From the NCBI GenBank assembly GCA_035628995.1, contig DASPIR010000034.1, forward strand, positions 124,001-188,000: a DNA stretch of 64,000 nucleotides, given 5' to 3'. The DNA is from Clostridia bacterium (GTDB lineage: Bacteria; Bacillota; Clostridia; Lutisporales; Lutisporaceae). The notes below the pieces were generated by a model. It searched no databases. It was not told the DNA's origin and saw only the letters and a program-made list of their open reading frames with translations. Positions 22,413 through 31,959 of the stretch are shown one piece after another; the first letter of the stretch is position 1, and each line of letters begins with the position of its first letter. A program made the translations under genes and the position numbers.

Positions 22413-23440
22413 AATTCTATTCCCCCTTCGCCTTTAGCGACGCTCCCGATGATGCAGGCTTTTTCCCCCAGTTTATTCAGGGTCTCCAGAATATCCTCCA
22501 CAGAGACCTTTCCTACTGCCAGTACAAGTCCTATACCCATATTGAAGGTATTGAACATTTCTTTCTCCTCGATATTACCGAGCTTCTGCATTAGCTTGAA
22601 CACAGGAGGTATATCCCAGCTCCCATGCTCAATGACAGCTTTAAGACCGGCGGGTATGGTACGTGGAATGTTCTCTATGAAGCCACCTCCGGTAATATGA
22701 GCTATTCCGTTTATTTTATGCTTTGCTATCAATGCCTGCACAGTCTTGACATATATCTTTGTGGGCTTTAGCAGTTCTTCACCTAATGTACACTCCAGCT
22801 CATCGAACCTGGTGCTGATATCAAAATTGTTTATTCCAAAGAAGAGCTTTCTCACAAGGGAAAAGCCATTGCTGTGTATACCGCTGGAAGCAATGCCGAT
22901 CAATATGTCCTCTGCCTTCACCCCTGAGCCGTTTATTACATTGTCCTTATCCACTATTCCTACTGCAAAACCGGCAAGATCATATTCCCCATCCTTATAA
23001 AAACCCGGCATCTCTGCGGTTTCTCCTCCAATTAGAGCACAGCCCGCTTCAACACAGCCGTCACATACACCCTTGACTATGTCAGCTGCCACTTTGGGTT
23101 CCAGCTTGCCAGTCCCTATATAATCCAGAAAAAACTGAGGCTTCGCTCCATGGCAAGCCACATCGTTGACACACATTGCTACACAGTCAATACCTATAGT
23201 GTCATGCTTTCCAGTCATAAAAGCAATCTGAAGCTTGGTCCCTACGCCATCTGTCCCCGAAACCAGTATAGGGTTCTTATAGTTATCTTTGGCTATCTCA
23301 AAGAAACCTCCGAAGCTGCCCAGTTCCCCAAGCACTCCGGGTATCATTGTTCGTTTCGTGTGCTCCTTCATTAGTTTCACTGTTTCATAGCCTGCCTCAA
23401 CATCTACTCCCGATGCTTTGTATGTCAATTTTTCGCCCAT
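22400..23440 (-). CDS. purM: Phosphoribosylformylglycinamidine cyclo-ligase PurM
   Basis: AIR synthetase, step 5, closing the imidazole ring with ATP. 346 residues, normal. Conserved stretches visible include [29 protein letters not shown] and [16 protein letters not shown] 23440 follows GAGGTG. It sits between purF and purN, the standard Firmicute order. Confidence 0.97.
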   Translation of the reverse strand: MGEKLTYKASGVDVEAGYETVKLMKEHTKRTMIPGVLGELGSFGGFFEIAKDNYKNPILVSGTDGVGTKLQIAFMTGKHDTIGIDCVAMCVNDVACHGAKPQFFLDYIGTGKLEPKVAADIVKGVCDGCVEAGCALIGGETAEMPGFYKDGEYDLAGFAVGIVDKDNVINGSGVKAEDILIGIASSGIHSNGFSLVRKLFFGINNFDISTRFDELECTLGEELLKPTKIYVKTVQALIAKHKINGIAHITGGGFIENIPRTIPAGLKAVIEHGSWDIPPVFKLMQKLGNIEEKEMFNTFNMGIGLVLAVGKVSVEDILETLNKLGEKACIIGSVAKGEGGIEFCRR

Positions 23441-23470
23441 TGGTTTTCACACCTCTACTTCAAAATTTCT

Positions 23471-24892
23471 TTATATTCCTCCGCAAGAATTCTTGCAATG
23501 CTCAGCAGGTACCTCCATAGGATATTTACCGCAGAAGCATGCTGTACAGAAACCTTCTCCAGTACTGCCCAGCGATTGGAGGAGACCTTCATAGCTTAGA
23601 TAACCCAAGCTGTCAGCTCCGATTTTATTCTTAATGGCCTCTATTATACTTGTAGCTCCTACCAGTTGCTTTCTATCTGGTGTATCTATGCCAAAATAAC
23701 AGGAGTGTGTGATTACAGGGGAGCTTACCCTTACATGGACTTCCTTCGCTCCTGCTGCCTTGAGCGCCTGCACTATCTTCTTGCTGGTCGTGCCTCTTAC
23801 TATGCTGTCATCAACCATTATAACACGCTTTCCTTCAATATTTGCCTTCAAGGGATTCAGCTTCATCGATACTCCGATTTCCCTAGTCACCTGTGATGGC
23901 TGTATAAAGGTCCTGCCAATATATCTATTCTTTATCAAGCCAACTGCATATGGGATTCCTGACTGCTGTGAGTAGCCTATTGCTGCGGGGGTACCTGAGT
24001 CAGGCACGCAGATAACTACATCTGCTTCTGCTGGCTGCTCCTTCGCAAGAATTCTCCCAGCTGCTTCTCTGGCCTGATATACGCTGATACCGTCCATAAC
24101 GCTGTCAGGTCTTGCAAAGTAAATATACTCAAAGGCGCAGGTAGCTTGCTTTTCAACCGTTCCACACTGTATGCTCCTTATACCGTTCTCTTCTATAATA
24201 ACGATTTCTCCAGGTTTAACATCCCTTATGAAGCTTGCTCCAATAGTATCAAGAGCACAGGTTTCGGAAGCCAGCACATAACCGTTCCCTGTCCTGCCTA
24301 TGACCAAAGGTCTCAAACCATGCTTGTCTCTTACGCCGATAAGCTTGTCGTTGGTCATTATTACTAGTGCATAGGAGCCTTTTATAATTTCCATAGTATC
24401 CAGGATGGCATCCTCGATGCCGTCCTTGTAATTCCTGGCTATAAGGCTTGTAATAACCTCACTGTCTATGGTGGTGGTAAAAATCATGCCCTGGTCCTCC
24501 AGCTCCTCTCTTACAGAAGCTGCATTTACCAAGTTCCCATTGTGGGCTACCGCAATGTTTCCCTTTTTGAATTTGACCAAAAGAGGCTGTGCATTTGTAA
24601 CGAAGCTTTCTCCAGTTGTGGAATACCTTACATGGCCTATACTTATATCACCCTTCAACAGGTTCAATATTTTGTCATCAAAAACCTCCGATACAAGACC
24701 CATTTCCTTGTAGCAGGTTATCATTCCGTCCCTGTTCACAGCTATCCCGGCGCTTTCCTGGCCTCTGTGCTGCAAAGCCATAAGTCCGTAATAGGTAAGG
24801 CTTTCAATCTCCATGTTTCCTTTGTCGTATATACCTATAATCCCGCACTCTTCCTTGAGTTTGTCCTCTTTCTCAAATATATCGTTATACAT
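23471..24892 (-). CDS. purF: Amidophosphoribosyltransferase PurF
   Basis: Commits PRPP to purine synthesis using glutamine. 473 residues. A 15-residue propeptide precedes the nucleophile Cys16 (CGIIGIYD), as in the Bacillus-type enzyme that is processed and holds a [4Fe-4S] cluster. The C-terminal CTACFCG pair and an upstream Cys fit that cluster. The PRPP loop is VIMVDDSIVRGTT. ATG 24892 has AGGAGATAAGAC upstream. The purC-purF spacer before it carries heptamer arrays and a REP-like element, so an internal promoter or mRNA boundary is possible there. Confidence 0.97.
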   Translation of the reverse strand: MYNDIFEKEDKLKEECGIIGIYDKGNMEIESLTYYGLMALQHRGQESAGIAVNRDGMITCYKEMGLVSEVFDDKILNLLKGDISIGHVRYSTTGESFVTNAQPLLVKFKKGNIAVAHNGNLVNAASVREELEDQGMIFTTTIDSEVITSLIARNYKDGIEDAILDTMEIIKGSYALVIMTNDKLIGVRDKHGLRPLVIGRTGNGYVLASETCALDTIGASFIRDVKPGEIVIIEENGIRSIQCGTVEKQATCAFEYIYFARPDSVMDGISVYQAREAAGRILAKEQPAEADVVICVPDSGTPAAIGYSQQSGIPYAVGLIKNRYIGRTFIQPSQVTREIGVSMKLNPLKANIEGKRVIMVDDSIVRGTTSKKIVQALKAAGAKEVHVRVSSPVITHSCYFGIDTPDRKQLVGATSIIEAIKNKIGADSLGYLSYEGLLQSLGSTGEGFCTACFCGKYPMEVPAEHCKNSCGGI

Positions 24893-24938
24893 GTCTTATC
24901 TCCTATATAATTAGTCTTGTGTAGGTTCTCTGGAGCAT

Positions 24939-24970
24939 GGTTTCGCGTTGCGAGTTTCGAGTTTCGAGCG
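24939..24970. repeat. Heptamer array 4 (CNCGNAA units)
   Basis: On the minus strand CTCGAAA, CTCGAAA, CTCGCAA, CGCGAAA, CC in the purC-purF spacer. Same units as array 2, opposite strand. Confidence 0.8.
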
Positions 24971-24998
24971 ATTTAAGCAATGTCTTTGAAGCCTGTAC

Positions 24999-25022
24999 GG
25001 GCGATTCATGAATCGCCCCTAC
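24999..25022 (-). repeat. REP-like palindrome, copy 3
   Basis: On the minus strand GTAG followed by a perfect 20-base palindrome with arms GGGCGATTCA / TGAATCGCCC. It begins 32 bases after the purC stop. Confidence 0.8.
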
Positions 25023-25046
25023 CCCCCGTAACCCCGTAACCTCGCA
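25023..25046 (-). repeat. Short direct repeats beside REP copy 3
   Basis: On the minus strand TGCGAGG, then TTACGGGG twice, then the GTAG of the REP copy. One heptamer unit is followed by an 8-base period. Confidence 0.5.
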
Positions 25047-25053
25047 CCTGTGT

Positions 25054-25758
25054 TTAACTCAGTCTCTTTACTACTTCCATGTAGCCCTCTTCGACCTTGC
25101 CCAAATCTCTTCTGAAACGGTCCTTGTCAAGCTTTTCATGTGTTGTTGCGTCCCACAGCCTGCAAGTATCCGGAGATATCTCGTCTGCAAGTATTATCTT
25201 TCCCTCAGGTGTCTTCCCGAATTCAAGCTTGAAATCCACAAGTATGATTCCTCTTGAAAGCATATATTCGATTAATATCTCATTTATCCTTAGCGCCTGT
25301 CTGGTAATCTCCGCAACCTCCTGCTCCGTCGCAATGCCCATTGCTTTTATATGATAATCGTTTATCATAGGGTCTCCAAGAGCATCGTCCTTATAACAGA
25401 ATTCCAGCACTGTGGTATTAAGCTTCAGCCCTTCCTCAAGTCCCAACCTCTTTGAAAGAGAGCCGGCGGCATAATTTCTGACCAGCACTTCCAAAGGAAC
25501 GATTTTAACCCTTTTCACAAGCACTTCCCTGTCATTCATCTTTTCAACCTGGTGAGTTTCAATACCCTTTTCTTCAAGGATATTGAAGAGCTTTGCAGAT
25601 ATCTCATTATTCATGACACCCTTATTTACTATTGTGCCTTTTTTAAGCCCGTTGAATGCTGTAGCATCATCCTTGTACTCAACTATATAGAATTTTTCAT
25701 CGTCTGTCTTGAAAACCTTTTTTGCCTTACCCTCATAAATCATATCCAACTTTTTCAT
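25054..25758 (-). CDS. purC: SAICAR synthase PurC
   Basis: Joins aspartate to CAIR with ATP (step 7). 234 residues, normal for the short bacterial form. The N-terminal YEGKAKKVF is diagnostic, followed by [11 protein letters not shown] and FKLEFGK; the C-terminal [13 protein letters not shown] is present. The start overlaps the purE stop (TAATG), so translation is coupled. Confidence 0.97.
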   Translation of the reverse strand: MKKLDMIYEGKAKKVFKTDDEKFYIVEYKDDATAFNGLKKGTIVNKGVMNNEISAKLFNILEEKGIETHQVEKMNDREVLVKRVKIVPLEVLVRNYAAGSLSKRLGLEEGLKLNTTVLEFCYKDDALGDPMINDYHIKAMGIATEQEVAEITRQALRINEILIEYMLSRGIILVDFKLEFGKTPEGKIILADEISPDTCRLWDATTHEKLDKDRFRRDLGKVEEGYMEVVKRLS

Positions 25759-26261
25759 TAGAATACCTCCCTTTTTATCTTCTCATCCTTGCTTATTACA
25801 TCCTGCTTCATTTTTTCTTTGTGCGCTTTAAGCTTCTCCCTTAAGAAGTCGTATTTAACTGATAAAATCTGTACTGCAAGGAGTCCTGCGTTCTCTGCAC
25901 CATCCACTGCGACAGTCGCCACAGGAATTCCTGAGGGCATCTGAACAATAGAGAGCAGAGAATCCAGTCCATCCATAGTTGATGATTTAATAGGTATTCC
26001 TATAACCGGAAGTGTTGTGAATGCCGCTAATACTCCGGGGAGATGAGCTGCTTTGCCCGCCGCCGCAATTATAACTTCGAAACCATTGCCTTCTGCGTTT
26101 TTTGCATATTCTGCAGCTCTATCCGGTGTTCTGTGTGCTGACATTATACTTACCTCAAAATCAACTTCAAAAGCCTTAAGAACCTCCGCTGCCTTCCTTA
26201 CTACCGGCAGATCCGAGTCACTGCCCATTATTACCGCAACCTTTGGCTTCCCAAAAGACAT
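25758..26261 (-). CDS. purE: N5-CAIR mutase PurE
   Basis: Moves the carboxylate on carboxyaminoimidazole ribotide (step 6). I start at ATG 26261 (167 residues, [17 protein letters not shown]) because AGAGGAGAG stands six bases before it; two earlier starts lie within or too close to that site. Conserved [10 protein letters not shown]-type motif appears as [11 protein letters not shown], followed by [12 protein letters not shown] and the late [12 protein letters not shown]. No purK is present in the window, so either a class II PurE uses CO2 directly or purK is elsewhere. Confidence 0.95.
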   Translation of the reverse strand: MSFGKPKVAVIMGSDSDLPVVRKAAEVLKAFEVDFEVSIMSAHRTPDRAAEYAKNAEGNGFEVIIAAAGKAAHLPGVLAAFTTLPVIGIPIKSSTMDGLDSLLSIVQMPSGIPVATVAVDGAENAGLLAVQILSVKYDFLREKLKAHKEKMKQDVISKDEKIKREVF

Positions 26262-26294
26262 ATGCATCTCTCCTCTCATTTTTTTATCAAATAT

Positions 26295-29200
26295 CTAAAA
26301 GCTGAAGTATTCCACCCCAGCTGCAAATATCTTCTGATCCTTATCTCCGGGGATATTCTTTGCTATATTTTCTCCAGTTCTTTCCGAATGTCCCATCTTT
26401 CCGAAAATCCTTCCATCGGGGCTTGTTATTCCTTCAATAGCCTCTATCGAGCCATTTGGATTGAATATCCCGTCATAAGCAGGATTGTCTATGGGATCCA
26501 CATATTGTGTAGCAATCTGGCCATTTTTTATAAGTTCCGCTGCAGCAGCCCTGCCTGCCACAAATCTGCCTTCGCCATGGGACACTGCTATTGTGTGTAT
26601 GTCTCCCGCCTTTGACCTGCTGAACCAGGGAGAGAGTGTTGATACCACCTTAGTCCTCACCATGCAGGATACATGTCTTCCAATTTTATTGAAGGTAAGT
26701 GTCGGGGAACATTCATCCATATCCCTGATTTCGCCGTATGGCAATAGTCCAAGCTTTATTAGCGCCTGAAAACCGTTGCAAATCCCCAGGACCAATCCAT
26801 CTCTTTCATTCAGAAGCTTCATTACCGCTTCCTTCACTTCAGGATTCCTAAATACTGTGGCTATGAATTTTCCTGAGCCGTCCGGTTCATCTCCGGCGCT
26901 GAAACCTCCAGGCAGTGCAATTATTTGAGTGTTGTTAATTGCTTTTACCATTTCTTTTATAGAAGCTTCGATGTCTGAAGGTTTAATATTCCTGAATACT
27001 AATTGCTCCGTGATGCCTCCTGCTTTTTCAAAAGCTTTGGCTGTATCATATTCGCAGTTGGTGCCCGGAAATACCGGTATGAATACTCTCGGTTTGGCAA
27101 TCTTTACAGAAGATTTGACAATTTCTGCACCTTTATAATATATATTCTGCGGTTTGTCTTCCACTTCCTTCACACTTGTGGGGAATACCTTCTCCAGAGG
27201 AGACTTCCAGGCTCTCAAAGCTGATTCAAGCTCTAGTACCATTCCATTAATATTTATCGTTTTAATACTATGAGTATGGCCGACTATCTCATAAGGTAAA
27301 TCTCCAAATAAGCTGTCCAGGTCATGTGTCGACTCAAGCTCTAGAATAATTGAGCCATAATCCGGGACGAAGAGCTTTTTTTCATCATAGCCCTCCTGGA
27401 AAATGAAACCCAACATATTGCCAAAACACATTTTGCTGACTGCTGCTGCTATGCCTCCGAATCTGATAGTTCCTGTAGAAAGCACCAAGCCTTTCCTTAT
27501 CAGCTCATATACTTTTGAGTTTATTCTATGGAGTTTTTCAAATTCCGGCAAATCCTCAGAATCCCTGTCTGCCCTTAGAAGCACCACTGTACTTCCAGCC
27601 TTTTTAAATTCCTGGGATACTATCTTGTCTGCCTCCGCTACATCAACCGCAAAAGCTACTAAGGTAGGAGGCACATTTATGTCTTTAAATGTCCCGGACA
27701 TACTGTCCTTTCCGCCTATAGCGGGAATTCCAAGCATCATCTGCGCATAAAAGGCACCCAGAAGCGCGCTCATTGGCTTGCCCCATTTCTCCGGGTCTTT
27801 GCCAAGCTTCTCGAAGTATTCCTGCAGCGTAAGCCTTGTTTTACTGTAATCTCCACCAAGTGCTGCAATCTTGGCAACCGCCTCCACCACTGCATAAACC
27901 GCTCCATGGAAAGGACTCCATTTTGCCAGCTTTGGATTGTAGCCGTAGGTCATTAATGTTGCAGTATTGGTTTCCCCTGAAATCAACGGCAGCTTCATCG
28001 CCAGCCCTTCACTCGGGGTCTCCTGATACTTGCCTCCAAAGGGCATTAATATTGTTCCGCTGCCTATTGTACTGTCAAACCTTTCAGCAAGTCCCTTCTG
28101 ACTGCATATATTGAGATCCCCCAAGCTCTCCAGCCACGTTTCCTTAAGGCTGGTCTCCTGCTTTCCGCTCATATGCAGCTTTTCAAAGAAATTCTCGCTG
28201 GATGGTGATTTGACTAGCACCTGTGTACTCTGTCTGACACCGTTGGTATTCAAAAAGTCACGGCTTATATCAACTATTGTCTGTCCCCGCCACTGCATCT
28301 TCAGTCTATTATCCGATGTAACCCTTGCCACAACTACTGCCTCAAGATTTTCCCCTGCAGCATAAGCGATGAGCTTCTGTGCATCTTCTGCAGTGACCAA
28401 AACTGCCATCCTCTCCTGTGATTCTGATATGGCCAGCTCTGTACCGTCAAGCCCTTCATACTTCTTGGGTACAACATCAAGGTCTATAAAAAGTCCGTCA
28501 GCCAGCTCGCCAATCGCAACTGATATGCCGCCTGCTCCGAAATCATTGCACTTTTTTATTAATCTGCTGACCGCGGGATTTCTGAACAGCCTCTGTATTT
28601 TTCTTTCAGTGGGTGCATTGCCCTTCTGCACTTCCGCACCGCAGCTCTCTATTGATTCCTCGGTATGCTCCTTTGATGAGCCTGTCGCTCCTCCGCAGCC
28701 GTCTCTTCCGGTTCTTCCTCCAAGGAGTATTATTAAGTCACCCTCTATCGGCGCCTTCCTAATTACGCTGCTTTTGGGAGCTGCACCTATAACAGCGCCG
28801 ATCTCCATTCTTTTTGCGACAAAATCCTCATCATATATTTCTGTAACCTGTCCTGTTGCAAGGCCTATCTGATTGCCATATGAGCTGTAGCCTGCCGCTG
28901 CACCTGTTGTAATCTTCCTCTGAGGAAGCTTGCCGGGCAGTGTCTCAGCTACACTTGTTCTTGGGTCAGCGCTTCCTGTCACTCTCATAGCTCCATACAC
29001 ATAGGACCTTCCAGAAAGCGGATCTCTTATGGCTCCACCCAGACATGTGGCTGCTCCGCCAAAAGGCTCTATCTCTGTAGGATGGTTGTGTGTTTCATTC
29101 TTGAACATCACAAGCCATTCCTCCTGCTTCCCGTCTATATCTGCATTTACAGTAATACTGCAGGCGTTGATTTCGTCAGAAACCTCCAAGTCCCGGAGAA

Positions 29201-30071
29201 GTCCCTTCTTTTTCAGCTCCTTCATCCCAATTACTGCTAAATCCATTAGATTAATGTCTCTTTTTGACTCTCCATATACATATTCTCTTGCTTCCAGATA
29301 TCTTTTCAGAGCCCCTTCAATGGCTTCCGAATATTTACCCTTTTCTATTTCTATGTTTTCAATAGCTGTATGAAAGGTTGTATGGCGGCAATGATCCGAC
29401 CAGTATGTGTCTATAACTCTTAACTCGGTTATAGTAGGATTTCTTTTTTCTGTTTCCTTGAAGTATTCCTGACAAAACTTCAAATCTTCAAAATTCATTG
29501 CAAAACCCATGTTATCCATCAACTTGGCCAGTTCCGTGTCTGTATACCGTATAAATAACCTTACTTCTTTCACATTCTCAGGCATCACCTGTAATGCTTC
29601 CAGACTTTCAGGCTTTTCAAGAGCTGCCTCCCTGGATTCAAGTGGATTGATGCAGTAATTCTTTATTTTTTCAAATTCGTTATCAGAAATATTGCCTGAA
29701 AGTACGATTAGTTTTGCTGTTCTTACTGTCGGCCTTTCCTTTTGTGTCAATATCTGAAGGCATTGCGCCGCAGAATCAGCTCTCTGGTCATATTGTCCCG
29801 GAAGGTACTCTATTGCGAACAATCTATCATTATTATCAATATCAATATTTTCATCAAAGGAATTATCTACGGCTGGCTCTGAAAAAATAGTGTTTTTTGC
29901 TGACGTGTATTCCATATCGGTGATTCCTGAAGTGTCATAACGGTTGATTATTCTAAGATTTGCAAGGCTCTTTATCCCAAGGTTTTCTCTAATATTACTG
30001 AGCAGGTCCTTTGCAGAAATGGCATAATCACTTTTTTTCTCAACATATATCCTTTTCACATTGCCGTACAT
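26295..30071 (-). CDS. purL: Single-chain FGAM synthase PurL (synthase plus glutaminase)
   Basis: Makes FGAM from FGAR, glutamine and ATP (step 4). 1258 residues from ATG 30071, with GAGGTG seven bases before. It is the large type that fuses PurS-like, PurL and PurQ parts. The synthase half has the ATP-grasp-like GGAATCLGG and LATGQVTEIYDEDF stretches. The C-terminal class I glutaminase begins at about residue 1000 with FIPVFPGTNCEYD, the nucleophile Cys is in LGICNGFQAL, and the final His/Glu lie near SHGEGRF. No separate purS or purQ is seen. First gene of the pur operon. Confidence 0.97.
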   Translation of the reverse strand: MYGNVKRIYVEKKSDYAISAKDLLSNIRENLGIKSLANLRIINRYDTSGITDMEYTSAKNTIFSEPAVDNSFDENIDIDNNDRLFAIEYLPGQYDQRADSAAQCLQILTQKERPTVRTAKLIVLSGNISDNEFEKIKNYCINPLESREAALEKPESLEALQVMPENVKEVRLFIRYTDTELAKLMDNMGFAMNFEDLKFCQEYFKETEKRNPTITELRVIDTYWSDHCRHTTFHTAIENIEIEKGKYSEAIEGALKRYLEAREYVYGESKRDINLMDLAVIGMKELKKKGLLRDLEVSDEINACSITVNADIDGKQEEWLVMFKNETHNHPTEIEPFGGAATCLGGAIRDPLSGRSYVYGAMRVTGSADPRTSVAETLPGKLPQRKITTGAAAGYSSYGNQIGLATGQVTEIYDEDFVAKRMEIGAVIGAAPKSSVIRKAPIEGDLIILLGGRTGRDGCGGATGSSKEHTEESIESCGAEVQKGNAPTERKIQRLFRNPAVSRLIKKCNDFGAGGISVAIGELADGLFIDLDVVPKKYEGLDGTELAISESQERMAVLVTAEDAQKLIAYAAGENLEAVVVARVTSDNRLKMQWRGQTIVDISRDFLNTNGVRQSTQVLVKSPSSENFFEKLHMSGKQETSLKETWLESLGDLNICSQKGLAERFDSTIGSGTILMPFGGKYQETPSEGLAMKLPLISGETNTATLMTYGYNPKLAKWSPFHGAVYAVVEAVAKIAALGGDYSKTRLTLQEYFEKLGKDPEKWGKPMSALLGAFYAQMMLGIPAIGGKDSMSGTFKDINVPPTLVAFAVDVAEADKIVSQEFKKAGSTVVLLRADRDSEDLPEFEKLHRINSKVYELIRKGLVLSTGTIRFGGIAAAVSKMCFGNMLGFIFQEGYDEKKLFVPDYGSIILELESTHDLDSLFGDLPYEIVGHTHSIKTININGMVLELESALRAWKSPLEKVFPTSVKEVEDKPQNIYYKGAEIVKSSVKIAKPRVFIPVFPGTNCEYDTAKAFEKAGGITEQLVFRNIKPSDIEASIKEMVKAINNTQIIALPGGFSAGDEPDGSGKFIATVFRNPEVKEAVMKLLNERDGLVLGICNGFQALIKLGLLPYGEIRDMDECSPTLTFNKIGRHVSCMVRTKVVSTLSPWFSRSKAGDIHTIAVSHGEGRFVAGRAAAAELIKNGQIATQYVDPIDNPAYDGIFNPNGSIEAIEGITSPDGRIFGKMGHSERTGENIAKNIPGDKDQKIFAAGVEYFSF

Positions 30072-30223
30072 CAAATTTCACCTCACTTATACTAATATCT
30101 CTTTAATGTTCCGCACTTATTCCTTTTCACATTCTGTTTGCCACTTTACAATTAGATTTTAGCATAGTAAAATTAATAAAAATAATTAATATTATTAATA
30201 CTAATGATAAGGAGGACTTATAT
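30072..30223. promoter_or_regulatory. Divergent promoter region purL / LysR gene
   Basis: For purL an extended -10 is visible on the minus strand (TATGCTAAAAT, near 30160-30170). The repeat ATTAAT-ATT-ATTAAT (about 30189-30203) lies in front of the LysR-type gene and could be its operator. No purine riboswitch fold is seen in front of purL. Confidence 0.45.
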
Positions 30224-31117
30224 ATGGATATAAACTTTGAACTCTATAAGGTTTTCTATTATGTATCAAAATCTCTTAGCTTTTCAGAGGCATCAGAAGA
30301 GCTTTTTATCACACAATCAGCAGTGAGCCAGTCTATAAAGCTTCTAGAGGAAAAGCTCAAATGCCAGCTCTTTTTCAGGAGCACCAAGAGAGTCAAGCAC
30401 ACCAGAGAAGGAGCTGTTCTTTTTGAAAATATTGAGCAGGCCTTTAATTTCATAAAGTCCGGTGAAAGAACCCTAGAGGAAATGAACTCCCTGGGTCAGG
30501 GTGAAATCAGGATAGGTGCCAGCGATACTATCTGCAAGTACTATCTTATGCCTTATATTAAGAGCTTCAACCATGCTTATCCTAATATAAAGATTCACCT
30601 TACAAACAGGACATCGCCCAAGTGCATTGAGCTTCTGAGAAAAGGCAGCGTAGACTTAAGCGTGATAAACATTCCGGATAAATGCAGCTATAGCAAAATC
30701 TTAGTAAAAAGCACCAGAAGTGTAAGGGATGTATTTATTGCCAATGACAATTTCAAGGAATTAAAGGGTCGAAAAGTATCATTAAAGGAATTGGAAAAAT
30801 ACCCCCTTCTTGTATTGGAAAAGAATACTACAACCAGAGAATTTTTTGATAACCTGATGGAGAAACATGAAGTATCCATAAAACCGGAAATTGAGCTTGG
30901 CAGTGTGGATATACTAATGGAAATGGCCAAAATAGGACTTGGAATAGCCTTTGTGCCTGATGAATGTGTAAATAAGGAGCTATCAAAGGATGAAGTATTC
31001 GTGCTGGACATAAAAGAAGAAATCCCCGATAGAAATCTGGGATTCCTTATACATTCAAATATACCGCTGCCCCTTGCAGCGTCAAAATTTGTGGAGCTGC
31101 TGGAAGTTAAGAACTAG
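30224..31117 (+). CDS. LysR-family transcriptional regulator
   Basis: A 297-residue LTTR. The winged helix-turn-helix is at residues 1-62 (SFSEASEELFITQSAVSQSI). The periplasmic-binding-like effector domain runs from about residue 88, with FVPDECV near the end. ATG 30224 has AAGGAGG nine bases before it. It is transcribed away from purL, and LTTRs often control the divergent neighbour, but no evidence here links it to purines. Its 3' end overlaps the convergent alaX stop by four bases. Confidence 0.93.
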   Translation: MDINFELYKVFYYVSKSLSFSEASEELFITQSAVSQSIKLLEEKLKCQLFFRSTKRVKHTREGAVLFENIEQAFNFIKSGERTLEEMNSLGQGEIRIGASDTICKYYLMPYIKSFNHAYPNIKIHLTNRTSPKCIELLRKGSVDLSVINIPDKCSYSKILVKSTRSVRDVFIANDNFKELKGRKVSLKELEKYPLLVLEKNTTTREFFDNLMEKHEVSIKPEIELGSVDILMEMAKIGLGIAFVPDECVNKELSKDEVFVLDIKEEIPDRNLGFLIHSNIPLPLAASKFVELLEVKN

Positions 31118-31830
31118 TCCTCCAGCTCCACATAGATTCTCTTATTGATTTTACCCTTGCTCTTATGATCTACAATTCTCATGACTCCAACTTCTCTGGT
31201 ATTAGCCACGTGTGTGCCGCCATCAGCTTGTAAATCCAGCCCGCTGATTTCTACAGTCCTTATATGGCTGATTCCTTCAGGCAGAAGGTTTATTTTTGTG
31301 CGTATCAGGTCAGGTATATGGAAGGCGTCTTCCCTGGGCAGTATCTTAACCAGCACATCCCTTGCAGCTTTCACTTCCTGGTTCACCTTTTCCTCTATCT
31401 CTTTAATAAGGCTTGCCTCAAGACTTTCAAACTCGAAGTCCATCCTGCCGGCCAAAGGTTCCATATTCCCGCCTGTGACCTGGGCGTTATAATCTCTCCA
31501 GACCACCCCGCATAAAATATGCATAGCAGTATGAGTACGCATAAGCTTGAATCTGTATTCCCAATCCAACTGTCCTTTTACTTCAGTACCGGCAGCAGGA
31601 AGCTTGCCTTCTATGCAGTGCAGGATTCGGCCCTCCTGCTTCTTCACCTTGCTGACTCTATAGGTTTTGCTGCCTGAGTAAAGGTAGCCTGTGTCATTAA
31701 GCTGCCCCCCTCCCCCAGGGTAAAAGGCCGTCCTGTCCAGGATCACAGCATTCTCCTCATTGTCGGTCTCAACTACTTCTGCATCGAATTCCTTGAGATA
31801 GCTGTCTGTCTGAAATAGAAGTTCAGTCAT
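31114..31830 (-). CDS. Alanyl-tRNA editing protein (AlaX type)
   Basis: Stand-alone editing domain that deacylates Ser-tRNA(Ala) or Gly-tRNA(Ala). I start at ATG 31830 (238 residues, MTELLFQTDSY) with GGAGGG seven bases before it. The N-terminal FYPGGGGQLNDTG segment is the AlaRS-like entry. Zinc motif 1 is present as HTAMH. Motif 2 reads DGGTHVANT, where the usual Cys of C-x3-H is Asp; I recall this in some AlaX proteins, and it may alter the metal site. Confidence 0.9.
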   Translation of the reverse strand: MTELLFQTDSYLKEFDAEVVETDNEENAVILDRTAFYPGGGGQLNDTGYLYSGSKTYRVSKVKKQEGRILHCIEGKLPAAGTEVKGQLDWEYRFKLMRTHTAMHILCGVVWRDYNAQVTGGNMEPLAGRMDFEFESLEASLIKEIEEKVNQEVKAARDVLVKILPREDAFHIPDLIRTKINLLPEGISHIRTVEISGLDLQADGGTHVANTREVGVMRIVDHKSKGKINKRIYVELED

Positions 31831-31861
31831 TTCGAATCCCTCCATCATTGGTATTATTTCT

Positions 31862-31891
31862 GGTTCGAGGTACGTGGTCCGAGGCTCGAGG
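31862..31891. repeat. Heptamer array 5 (NNCGNGG units)
   Basis: On the plus strand TTCGAGG, TACGTGG, TCCGAGG, CTCGAGG. Next to it (31900-31935) are 9-base periods of AACACTGAA and CACGGAATA type. Confidence 0.75.
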
Positions 31892-31959
31892 GGAACGGGT
31901 AACACTGAAAACACTGAATTCCACGGAATACACGGCGGTATTTAATAAACTAAATTTGT

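Noticed and set aside
30072-30223. Purine riboswitch before purL
   Set aside because: The conserved purine aptamer bases found before guaB are absent here.
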